DNA from: Zelopaecilomyces penicillatus
Lineage: Eukaryota > Ascomycota > Sordariomycetes > Hypocreales > Pseudodiploosporaceae
DNA length: 64,000 nucleotides
Direction: 5' to 3'
Assembly (NCBI GenBank): GCA_005765155.1
Contig: VCCP01000003.1
Coordinates: 4,650,001 to 4,714,000, forward strand
Shown one piece after another: positions 12,401 to 22,515 of this stretch. Made by a program: the position numbers and the translations under genes. Numbering within the stretch: position 1 is the stretch's first letter; each line of letters starts with the position of its first letter. The notes under the pieces are model-generated. The model was not told where the DNA came from. It worked only from the letters and a program-made list of their open reading frames with translations, and made no database searches.

Positions 12401-15400
12401 CTCCAACGAAAGCAGGTGCTGAGCCTATGAGAGGCAGCCTCGGACCCGCGTCTGGTAATGCCGGCGACGAGCTAAGCTGCCTCTGTCTTCTCCATCCTTC
12501 GGACTTGGGGCCAATAACCAATGGCCGCTGTGGGATAGTGTGGTATCGTTGTAGCCACCGGATTGCCAACATTTCATTTATCCCTCCAAAGACGAACGGG
12601 GTTGGATAAAGGGTCCTGGAATTATTCATCCTTTGCCTTTCCAAAGCCGACTGTGATGGATGCATCTGTGGGCATTCGTGCCTTTGTTTAATAAGAAGAA
12701 TCGGCAATAGACTCAATGACTCTTGTTGCATCATTCCTATTGTTTGACCACTAAACAAAGGGGATAAAAAGGAATGAAAACTGGCCAAAAAAAGGAAACA
12801 ATGCGTATGAACTCCCACGACGGTGCCGCAGCCAAGACCGCCGAGTTAGGCATGTGTCATTTTCCAACAATGATAGTTGTATTCTTTGTATGCCATCGGA
12901 CTCGGTTTAGTCTAGGTTCCCGAAATAATATAAATGCTGGTTGATTGTTTGCTTCTCCAATCACAAACACCTCAATTATTAGCCATTGTCGCTTAATTAG
13001 CGACTTTGGTTAAAGTGTGCACCCAATCAAACTTGGTCAAATCTCGGGCCTCAGGATGTGTTCATGACCGAACCTCAAGGGAATTGTTAATTTAACCACC
13101 GTGTCATGTTTACCTGAGGTGCCTGAGTTTTTGTTCTCTATACTTTTGACTTGTTTCATTATTGATGTATGCTGCAATCAATCGCTCCGTTACCACACTC
13201 AAGTATGCTCTAGCTGTCTAACCATGTTCTGTGCGTCATGACTCGTCTGCTGGGACACCATTAAATGGGCGGCTCTTGCATACCAGACACAGTCAGTTAT
13301 GGACACACGATCTGGCTTACAGTATTCAGAAGGAAAAAATTGTAATCATGTGGTCAGCAGGTTAGCCTCTTGAGGACTGCTTTTTTCATACGTGCGAAAA
13401 TGGTTACGCGCAACGGGGTTTGTAGTCGGGGTTTGGCTCCCCTTACTTGTGGCGACGTAGTAACTTCCAACCTTGTGAGAATCCAATAGCTCGAAAAGAT
13501 GAGATCCAAAATTAGTCGACACACCGTCTGAGCAACGGTTCAGTTGCAGAGGGTGGGAAGTCAAGGTTCCGGTGGCATACACGCAACGCGTACAAAGCAG
13601 TGACTAGTGCATCGTTTGCATCCCACACACATGCCCGGCTTCTAATTTGCCATACCGTCCCGTGGCTACAGCCGGTAAGCGCGATAGAAAGCATCCAAGG
13701 CCTGAAGACATGAAATGGAAGTTTCATAATATGCACAGTAGCACTTCGTGGAGCATGCAGGATTAGCGCCTACAAGAGCCGCCGGAGTTGAGGTTGATCA
13801 AGGACAACCCACTAACCACACCGCGGCTGAAAGAAGACCCACGAGGCTGGAGCGCCGTGGAGCTTCTGCGGGGAAACCACCCCAGTCTGGAGATGAGCTG
13901 TCTCAGAGCCCTCTTGTTCGGCTTTTGGGTTGGCTTCCTTTCTAGAATTCAAGCGTGGTGTGCAATCGAAGCGAGGGGGAGGCCGGCGGATTGAATTCGG
14001 AGGCTCATTCACCCCCGGCTGCGCAATTAATAAGAAGTGCTCAAGGCACCATTGCGGACAGCAGTATAATTGCTGCATACCTACGTAAGAGAGGTGGTCG
14101 GTGAGGGGAGGCAGCTGGGGAGAAATACCAAGATGGTGACCGAGTACGAAGGGCTTGACCGGGAGTCACTGGCCACTGCCCAGCAACAGGAACAGGGACA
14201 TCCATGCCATCCGGCTTGGGAGCCTGAGGAATTGATGATAACGAGACTTTGGGTTGAATGTAACTTGTGGTCGAGGCGACTTACTCGTATTCAGTCTTTG
14301 CTTTCCGTTGGGCGGCGTGGCGGTTGCTGCGTGGCGCAACCAGCAGCTAGAGGCTGGTGATTGGAGCTCGAGGATTTGAACGCTACTGAGTTTGCGAATA
14401 GAAGTGAGATTTCATGGCAGGAAGTGGAAGGAACCACAAAGCATTGTCGTGGAAGGCACGGAAGATTTGCAATGGAAGGTTGGCCATCGCTCCTGTCCTA
14501 GAAGCTTGGACCTTCCAGCTGCAAGCTCAGACTCCAGTGCTCCACAAGGAGGGGAAGGAGCTTGTGCAAACAATCCAATTTTCAGGTTCCATATCTGTCA
14601 CATTAGTTACCTAAAATAACCTGATCCAACATCCACGAACCTGGTTGTCTTCCTACATCATCGTTACACACACACGCCGACGCACCTAAAATACCAGCCA
14701 AGACATCGCCCAAGGCACTACAGACGCTACAGACACACAACCACCTGGATACACCCTATGGGCAGACTTGAGCGAGTGCGATGGCTATGCGGCGCGGGTG
14801 CCCTCTGACGTCTCGACATCTGGATAACTCTTCGTGCCCCCCCCGCCTCTTGTAGCTCCTGACGGGCGTGACACAACGAGCTATGGCGCCCATTCAAACA
14901 AGCACTAGTTGCGATGGGTGCAGCCCTCCAATCCCGGCAGTGTGGCCCCAGCAGGGGGTGTCTTGGAAGGGATTCGTCGCATGATCGACCATGCGCGCAA
15001 GAAGCACCCACACGACAGTTGTCACACAAAATCTCGATAGGCACGCACTTGGCATTTTCATGGTCTGTGGGTTAGGCGACCGTGGGCCTCTGGTTCTAGT
15101 TCACATCCAATAAATCCGCCTTGAATCCGAATCGATCGTACTGTCAGGCTGTTGGGTCAGGCCTGTCAGACCCGGCACTATTTACTCCGACATAATTGTG
15201 GCCTATTACCTCGCACTCGCCTCCCTCACTCAGACCACACGCGTGTCTGAACACTAGCACTACCAACACCTATTTACATTTGCATTGGATCCATGAACGT
15301 AATTATATAGGATTGATGGTTTACTGCTAACGCCGCGAACGACAGGATGACCAAAACCAGTGCGTCTTAGTGTGTTCTATATGCAGGCGACTCGAATTGG

Positions 15401-16941
15401 AGAATTCCATCATCATCACCACGTGAAGCATTTGCCTGCCACATACTTTCTCTACATAGCTCCTTCTGACTATTTTTACACCAAGACAGTGCCGCCTGTC
15501 ACAGGTTTTCTCGGAAGAGGCCATGCCTGTCAGGGCAAGGCATAAATCTTTTTTTTAATCAATGCTCAATAGAACCCAGCTCGTCGTTGGATTTGCTTGC
15601 CAACAAGCCTACCAACAAGCGCAGTTTGTCATCCTAACATCCAGCTCGCCCACCACACGTGGACGAGTGAAAGTGGCTGCATACCGTCTGACGAACAGGC
15701 GGTGATGGCTTCTTCCATGCCGAGTGGGCTGTTTAGTAAGATCCGTATCTGTATGAATACACACCGGCAGACACCGTCCACCATCTTGCTCGAATACCCG
15801 CTCATCTAAATTTGTACGAAGTAGCCTTCTAAAGACAATCTTACAAGAGAGCATTTAGGGATGTGCGCCGCTGGGCGGCATTGCGCAACCGGCCGTGGCG
15901 CTCTCACCCCAACCAAGGTCATGACACGAGCACTAGATGAAGGTGACCAGGCCAGCTCGCCAGCCAACGCCAGGTTTGGCGGAGGCCCATTTGGGGCTGC
16001 TCCTTAGCTTCCAACGTTGCCCGTCATGTTTGGCTTCCCAACTAGCGCACTCCACGAATATGAGCACCTACCTCTGGCGCATGCTTGACATGATGGAGTA
16101 CACCCAAACTGCAGAGCACAGTGCAGTACGGAGTACCCACCTGGCCATACGGATAACATACCTCATATATTCGTACATCTATCTATACTTCTTACATGCA
16201 CCCCGGGATGGCTGCTGCTCCTATGATATCAGCTACCGGCACCTGAGAGTACATGCAATCCTGAGCCAGGGACGGCCTCCCCTCTTATTATCAGTTGCCC
16301 CCTCCCTCTTCCAGGCCCGTTGTCAAGTTCTCTTCTCTCTGGCTTCCGAGTTTCTTCTCGTCTCATCCCCATCTGGTGGGACCCGGGGTTCCTGCACTCC
16401 ATACCTCATCGGTGGGTATTAGACCCGCTTCTCGCTTGCTGCCCTCGTTGTGGTTGTTGTTGTTGTTGTTGTTGTTGTTGTCAGTTTCTGATGCACGCTT
16501 GCTGTGGGCTGGCCAGTTTGCTTTCTCTCATTACACACACTCCGGTCCTTACTCTTTAATTTCCTATATCTCAGGCGTGTGCCCTGCGTTGTACCTTTTA
16601 TTCGCACAGATCCCCATTGCGGTTGTTGCCTCCATTTCAGTTGTTGCCATTTTTGGGAGCTCAGAGGCGTGAGGGCATGTGGGCTGCCACCGCTACATTG
16701 GGAGACATCATCATCTTGCTCTAACGGACGACCGAGAACATACATATAATCCTTACCAATGTTTTTTCCCTGAAAAATTTTGTGCTACTACCCATTTACA
16801 CATCTTACACTCAATACTTGCTTCAACCGCATCCGCTTTCCTTGTCACCCCCCCTGCCCTGGCCCTCCAACCCCTTCCCGCCTACTGCCGAGTACGAACG
16901 ACTGGCCTGCCCTTTGCGTGGCCAAATCAGATCAGGCCAAA
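9432..16941. other. 7.5 kb gene-poor interval
   Basis: No open frame here has convincing coding character. The longest (10395-10817, 12372-12818, 15937-16422) give compositionally random proteins. A C/T-rich tract lies at about 10950-11000. The last ~600 bp before the bZIP start are pyrimidine-rich with a GTT microsatellite and probably serve as promoter and 5' leader of that gene. I saw no long repeats, terminal repeats, transposase fragments or tRNA genes. Confidence 0.5.
16453..16480 (+). repeat. (GTT)n microsatellite
   Basis: About nine GTT units in a row, some 460 bp upstream of the bZIP start codon and probably within its promoter or leader. It is likely to vary in length between isolates. 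Confidence 0.9.
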
Positions 16942-17808
16942 ATGTCAACTCCCGCAGTAAGTGGCTCGGCCCTTGGTCCTTCTCCGGGACAGATACTTTT
17001 TGGAAGAGAACACTTTTCGCCAACAAAGCCATCTCTTGTTATTTCCCATGCACAGCAGAAAGCCAACCTTGCTCGCATACGAGACAACCAAAGGAGATCT
17101 CGTGCTCGCAGGAGAGAGTATATCCAGGAGCTCGAACAGCGGCTCAGGGTTTTCGAGTTACAAGGTGTTGAAGCTTCTGCTGAGGTGCAGGTGGCCGCTA
17201 GACGAGTTGCAGAGGAGAATAGACAGCTTCGGGAGCTCCTGAGCAAGCACGGATTTGGAGACGACTATATTGCGCAATATCTGCAAGCGGGGGCTATGCC
17301 ATCTGTGGATCAGGCTTCAGGACATCGTTTCGTACCTGGAGACTCCGGACAATCTGTTCAATCTTTACATCATCTAATCGCCCCACGAAGACCCCTCGGA
17401 CTCGATCCTACTGTGCCGTTCCCATTGCCCAGCCAGGCAAACAGAGACATATCAACGAGTGGCGCAACATCGACAGGTTCTGCAGCATGGGACACTCACA
17501 ATCCTACAATGCACTCCTACACCCACCAGCATTCGATCAATACAAGCCCGGAGTCGGTGGGGTCATTGGGTGCACACCATTACAGCACCCACGTTTACAC
17601 GGATGGTTCGACGCCAATAATAAAAGCAGAATCTTTTTCTGGTCAATCCTCCACCTCTATGATGAGTGACATCTCGCATCTCGAGAACAATTCAACGACC
17701 CAGGCGATAAGTAATGACAACCGGACGGCGATGAGCTATAATGTTGCCATGAACCCGTATCACAACTCAATGGGTCGGGACTATGGTACGCCTGGGGGAT
17801 ACTATTAA
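16942..17808 (+). CDS. bZIP transcription factor
   Basis: Intronless, 288 residues. The ATG at 16942 has an A at -3 and begins MSTPAVSG; the frame is open further upstream, but that part looks like leader. The basic region at residues 43-58 contains NQRRSRARRR, matching the N-x7-R bZIP signature (Asn49, Arg57). The zipper runs from about Leu64 to Leu100 (IQELEQRL to RQLREL). The C-terminal two thirds are Ser/Thr/His/Tyr-rich and disordered, with no second domain. The protein should bind DNA as a dimer in the nucleus. The basic region is of the fungal NQRRSRARR type, unlike the NRxAQRAFR of Yap1 relatives. Target genes cannot be inferred from the neighbours. An AATAAA at 17885-17890 may be a polyadenylation signal. 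Confidence 0.87.
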   Translation: MSTPAVSGSALGPSPGQILFGREHFSPTKPSLVISHAQQKANLARIRDNQRRSRARRREYIQELEQRLRVFELQGVEASAEVQVAARRVAEENRQLRELLSKHGFGDDYIAQYLQAGAMPSVDQASGHRFVPGDSGQSVQSLHHLIAPRRPLGLDPTVPFPLPSQANRDISTSGATSTGSAAWDTHNPTMHSYTHQHSINTSPESVGSLGAHHYSTHVYTDGSTPIIKAESFSGQSSTSMMSDISHLENNSTTQAISNDNRTAMSYNVAMNPYHNSMGRDYGTPGGYY

Positions 17809-18817
17809 GAAACGAGTGAAGGAATAATGAACGGCTAAAAAGCAATCAAGCAAGGCAAGGGATAACGTGACGGATCAAATCCCAAATAAATCGTCTAGAA
17901 GAAACAAACATCACAAGTTTCCCGCACCTCAGATAGTACACAGTGGATCTCACTTTGGCTCTGTGGAAGGTGGGAGGCAGCAGAAGATAACGTGCCAGAT
18001 ATATACAACGGTATAAAGATGCCCGGGGCATCTGTGAGGCTACGCCCTCCCAAGCTCCTGTTATTGTCAGCCAGCCACTTGGCACAATTGTCTCTACTAT
18101 TAGTATGTCTGTGTTCCACAAAAGCAAGAGATGAAACTAACATATTTTGATAGAGCGATCAATGAGGAAGATTTTGCCAATATGGCTGAAGTAAGAAACA
18201 AGGCGGCATGTATTGCTGGGTATTGAATGATTTCTTCCGAAATAAAAAGATGAATTTCACTACAGTCCGTAGATTGGGCATCTAGTGCCACTGCTGGAGA
18301 ACTTGCCGTGCAAGCTGGTATACTCATGCTATTGGGCGGAAGATAGTCTTGGAGGATTAACAGGTTGTGGATTACAAGGTGATATTTAATCGAAAAGGAT
18401 CCAACACCATAGACAGTTTACCAAGTTGACGCGAGTCACCCTTCAATGTCAAATGCATTGCCCCCGGCTCTATATTTCTGGTGTTTAGAATGTCTTTTGC
18501 AACCAGAAGTCTTGTTTTGACATTCGAAGTTCACAGCCTAAAAAAAGAAGTACATACAATGCCAAACCTGACAAAAGATGCCTGTCTGGGTATAATAACA
18601 AAGCAAGCAGTATTACTTATTTGCGTGTACACAAACAAAGACAGTTATTAGAAGGGGCTGACTGTAGAACACACGATTGTGATGCAATTTTGAACATATT
18701 AATAGGCTCGTATGTCCGTTGTAGGTCATACTTACAACGTTCCACTTCATTTCAAGGTAGTAGACTTTGTAACCATATTGTGATCATCACCTTACGTTCA
18801 AGTTTGCATCATCTCCC
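17809..18817. other. Spacer after the bZIP gene
   Basis: About 1 kb between two plus-strand genes. It contains the bZIP 3' flank and the upstream region of the next gene. Short minus-strand frames at 17846-18327 do not look coding. Confidence 0.55.
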
Positions 18818-19417
18818 ATGGGTGCTGGCACTTCCAATCCTAGCAATCTTTCTGCTAAAGATAATGCGAAGTTGCTGCAGCAACTCGACAAAATCAGCAG
18901 AAAATTTAGTCAGAAGAAAAAGAAACTAATGGCGAGAAAAAAGGCAGAAGAAGACCCACGAAGTCGAGAAAGTCCAAGCCGAAGTCGAAGCAAAGAGCGA
19001 AAACCTCCTCTGAAATCAGTCCTCCTTCCCAAGGGAGGTCGAACCGCAACACCACAAAGCTCAAATTCGTCACTAAAATGGAGTAATAAACCCGAGTTAG
19101 ACGCTGAAGCAATCGCCTTGCAAAAGATTCGCACTATCATACGGCGTCATGAGACTCTTCCCTTCGAAGCCCAACTAGAATTACACGAGGCGTTGGTAAA
19201 TCTCCCCGACTGGCTTCATCGAAAAGTCCGGTCCAAGTCCGGTCAACGTTTGAAGGAGCTTTTACGTTATATTGGCGAGAAGCTTATCAAGGATATTCAG
19301 GCGGCTCTGCGGGAGGCGTGGCGGTTAGAGGAGAAGTTGGCTATGGTGGCTAAGTTTGGGAAGCGGGCGGATCAAGTGCCAACAAAAAAGGATGATAGTG
19401 ATTATTGGAAGGTTTAG
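18818..19417 (+). CDS. Basic protein of unknown function with N-myristoylation motif
   Basis: Single exon, 199 residues. The protein begins MGAGTSNP, which fits the N-myristoylation consensus (Gly2, Ser6). A Lys-rich coiled-coil-like stretch follows at about 20-45 (KKKKLMARKKAEE), then an Arg/Ser segment (SRESPSRSRSKERK), which could bind acidic lipids or RNA. From about residue 95 there is a compact, probably helical region with LQKIRTIIRRHETLPFEAQ, LPDWLHRKVRSK and LLRYIGEKLIKD, ending near the C-terminus. I recognise no named family. The acyl motif plus basic cluster suggests peripheral attachment to a membrane, by inference only. The gene is convergent with the phosphatase gene downstream, about 400 bp tail to tail. 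A chance frame is unlikely given the organised composition, but expression is unproven. Confidence 0.62.
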   Translation: MGAGTSNPSNLSAKDNAKLLQQLDKISRKFSQKKKKLMARKKAEEDPRSRESPSRSRSKERKPPLKSVLLPKGGRTATPQSSNSSLKWSNKPELDAEAIALQKIRTIIRRHETLPFEAQLELHEALVNLPDWLHRKVRSKSGQRLKELLRYIGEKLIKDIQAALREAWRLEEKLAMVAKFGKRADQVPTKKDDSDYWKV

Positions 19418-19817
19418 ATGAAAGGAATAAGAGTGACTAGATAGGAGTTGGTGTTAATGTTTATACTGGTCCTGTACTGTTTGTCTACTCAGGGAGGGAG
19501 AAGCCGGGTAATTGTACAGGCCCCGATGGGAATCTACAATCAGTTCTCAACTATGAGTAGGGAATAGTTAAATCACATGGACATCATTATTGTTTGAAAT
19601 CTGTTCTTTTAACTCCGTGCCTAGTAAGAAGTGATGGGTGGTTCCTCTTTGATGCAAGCTGCATAGAAATACCCCATATAACCTGAAGACAGAGAAAAAA
19701 GAGAAACCAGACAAGAACCAAAAAAATAAATACAGCACCCAAAGATGAGCGGGCTAGCAGATCCGACTCCCGAGGCCAATCCAGGAAAAAAAACATCATC
19801 ATCGCGGGAAGGGGAAA
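19418..19817. other. Convergent 3' spacer
   Basis: 400 bp shared by the 3' ends of two converging genes. It has A-rich stretches near 19690-19800. No gene is seen. Confidence 0.6.
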
Positions 19818-21355
19818 TCACAAAAAGTAATCCGCCACAGGCTTCTTCGCTGGCATGCCGCGCGAGTCTTGTGGAGCAGCCTGGAACACGCGATACCGGC
19901 GGGCAGGGCCGCTCTTGAAGCCATTAGTAGATTCCATCATGACGCCGCGGCCGCCACCATCGCTGCGGCCGACATCCCCGTTGCTCCTGGAGAAGACACC
20001 GGTCCCGGAGTCATCCTCGGAGAGTTCGAGGACGGCTGCGACATTTCCGCAGCGATAACAGTAGTTGGGCGCAGACCAGACGGTGACGATGGACGCGTCG
20101 AACATCTCCTTGAAACCTTCCATGACAAGCTGATGAGCACGGGCAATCAAGCTGAGGTTGTTGCGGTGGTTGAACACCTTGACAATGTCTGCACCGAAGA
20201 GGAACCCAGCGCCACGCGGTGAGAGACCCCAGCCGTCGATCTCGTCGGGATCCGACCACAGCAGATCGCACATGGCCCCTTCATGAGGAACCTCTTGTTT
20301 TCGGTCTATTAGACGAATCTTGTCTACTGTGTCAATAAGCGGGCTCAGGCCACCGTGAACGCACAATACCGCCCCGGTTGGGTTGCCGACGCTACCGCCA
20401 CTATCTCCTGATGCGCCGGAGCCCGGCGGACCAGTCTTGTCTCCGCCGCTGCCACCGTTAGGACTAGCTGGTGGTCGTTCTTGTGTGCCCCCTTGTAGTT
20501 GTTGTTGTGCTGCCTGCTGTGCCTGTTGTGCCTGCTGCGCTTGCAGTTGCATTTGTCGAATCCGCTCTCTTGAAAACCGACTAATGATCGAGCCGTTCTG
20601 GTCGCAAACTTCAATCTCCGTTTCCTCATCTGCAGGGCCTTTGCCTGGAGAGAGTGTGTTGGAGGCACCTAGGACGATAGCGCCTAGAGCTAGGTAATCG
20701 AAAACATCGCAGCAATAGCGCCAAACGTTTGCGCTGCCGTATTTTCGTAGACACTCGTCGTAGAAGCCGTAGACAGTTGTGATCTGGCGTGACTCGTGGT
20801 TGCCGCGGATGAGTGTCATTCGGTCGGGGTAGCGAACCTTGAGGCAGAGAAGGAGGAGGAACGACTCGAGTGAATAGAACCCACGGTCAACAAAATCACC
20901 TGCACTCGCGCAAGGCATAATGATTAGTAGAAGAAGAGACGTGGCACGAAACGGGCCGCGGGGTGATGCAAGTTCGTACCCATGAAGAGGTAATTTGTGT
21001 CAGGAACGTCACCACCGACCCGGAATAGCTCCATCAAGTCGTGAAATTGGCCATGGATATCGCCGCATATCTAGGGGAAAACCTCAATAAGTATGAGCTC
21101 CATCTTTGCGTGAAAATCAGTCCACCGCCACTGTGAAGGGCCGTACCGTTACAGGCGCGGTCACGGTGACCACATTGCCCTCCTCGATTAGAAGCTCTCT
21201 GGCGCGATGGCAGAGTTCTCGAACCTGGGCCTCGGGGATCGGTCGGCATGCGCGCAGCTGCGCAATTGCTCTGGGTAGGCAGGCGTTAGCAGATGGAAAG
21301 AGATATTCGCGGTGAGGAGCCGGAGGAGCAACACTAACTTGTCAATATCGCTCAT
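19818..21355 (-). CDS. PPG1: PPG1-type protein serine/threonine phosphatase catalytic subunit
   Basis: Four exons: 21355-21339 (17 nt), 21270-21147, 21070-20980 and 20899-19818, giving 437 residues. The introns are 68, 76 and 80 bp. The PPP metal-site motifs are all present: GDIHGQ near residue 50, GDFVDRG near 78 and RGNHESRQ near 110, plus CVHGG, WSDPD, ARAHQ and WSAPNYC further on. The C-terminus ADYFL matches the PP2A-like methylated tail. A Gln/Ala-rich, then Pro/Gly/Ser-rich insertion of roughly 80 residues interrupts the catalytic domain before CVHGGLSP. A second low-complexity insert follows LELSEDDSG. Such inserts are typical of filamentous-fungal Ppg1 orthologues, hence this name over Pph3 or Sit4. 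The yeast relative acts with Far proteins in signalling and cell-wall or glycogen control. The gene is divergent from the small membrane-protein gene that starts at 22153. Confidence 0.9.
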
Positions 21356-22152
21356 GGCGGCGGCGGTGGTGGGATGTGGAGGTGGAGGTGGTCAAGGTGG
21401 TTGAGGGAAGACGGCTGCTACTGAGTGCCTCAAAGTGAGGCGCGCCGACCGCTGGCAAACTCGGGCAAGGCAGGGCAAGGGTTCATAACATATCGCAAGA
21501 CTGATGAATATTTTGGACGGTCGCGGGCGTCAGGTTTGCTAAACACAGAGAATGAGCAGCACTGGAGAAGGGACAAGAAATGGGGGCAAATATGCAGAGG
21601 CTGGAGGAACTGACACTTGATGGCAAGGTTATCGACATGGCCAAACACTTTGAGACACCGTTATCAATCCAGTACAAAGTTACCTGTGCTTTTTGCCCCA
21701 CGACGGCTGTGTGGCTGACGGGTGGTAAGGTCAGGACGAAGAGGCTTGCAGGTGGCTGTAGGATCTGTGGCGCAGGCTCAACTACCTTTTTGATTCGGAT
21801 TTACGTTGCGCCAGATGCTTACAGCTGTGTCTCAGCCAATAGGATGCTTCACAAACAAGCACACCAGGGTTAGCTCACAATTCGTGGTCCAGTCCGGCTA
21901 CAGTCGTCGGCTCACGAAGGCGTCTTTTTTTGCTCGCGATAAAATCCTCTTTGGCCATGAATGCCACGCCCAGCTAGAGCCCCAACGCCAATTGGGCCTT
22001 TAACGTGGCAACAGAATATGCCACAGCTTTTCTGTATGTATTATCATCCAGATGGATCTGGCAAAACGTCAAATTGACCAGCAACATAGCCTCACACACG
22101 ATACCCTAATTTTACCGTATTGAAGTGGGCATCGGACTACATCACCTCCGCC
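21356..22152. other. Divergent promoter region
   Basis: About 800 bp between the start codons of two head-to-head genes (phosphatase on minus, small membrane protein on plus), so it should hold both promoters. Short frames inside it do not look coding. Confidence 0.6.
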
Positions 22153-22515
22153 ATGCCGCCGCATCTCCATCCCCGATCGCGGATGACCTCGTCTCTATTC
22201 GCAACAACTGTCGTAGCCAGCTTTTTCGTCGTTGCACTCCCGCACCTGCTGCCTTGTCCGGTACCAAGAACCAAGTTTGCTGATGGCGAGATAGTCGTGG
22301 ATGAAAACGGCCGACGGAGGAGATGGAGGAGGAGGGAAGTCGCCGACTCAAAGGGTGGACTTGTGCACTTCAACCAGACACCGGAAGACGACATCGAGCG
22401 CGCAACGGAACAGACGAGACGGGAGTGCCCAGTACCGAAGCCAGGCGGTATTTTGGGAGAGTGGCTTGGGTTTCATGCTTGGGACGGCGCAACCGAAAAG
22501 AAAGCGGACAGATGA
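22153..22515 (+). CDS. Small single-span membrane protein, uncharacterised
   Basis: 120 residues from the ATG at 22153 (MPPHLHPRSR). An in-frame ATG at 22120 would add 11 residues, but the inner start gives the compact Pro/Arg N-terminus. A hydrophobic span at about 13-32 (LFATTVVASFFVVALP) is followed by a Cys-Pro pair (PCPVPRTKFADGE), a very basic RRRRWRRRE stretch, and a conserved-looking tail ECPVPKPGGILGEWLGF. The N-terminus is basic and the span short, so a mitochondrial inner-membrane location is possible. This is reminiscent of small uncharacterised ascomycete proteins, but I cannot name a family. Head-to-head with the phosphatase gene. Confidence 0.6.
   Translation: MPPHLHPRSRMTSSLFATTVVASFFVVALPHLLPCPVPRTKFADGEIVVDENGRRRRWRRREVADSKGGLVHFNQTPEDDIERATEQTRRECPVPKPGGILGEWLGFHAWDGATEKKADR

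Noticed and set aside
12372..12818. 148-codon open frame on minus
   Set aside because: No domain, and a Leu/Phe-rich then Ser/Pro-rich sequence typical of chance frames.
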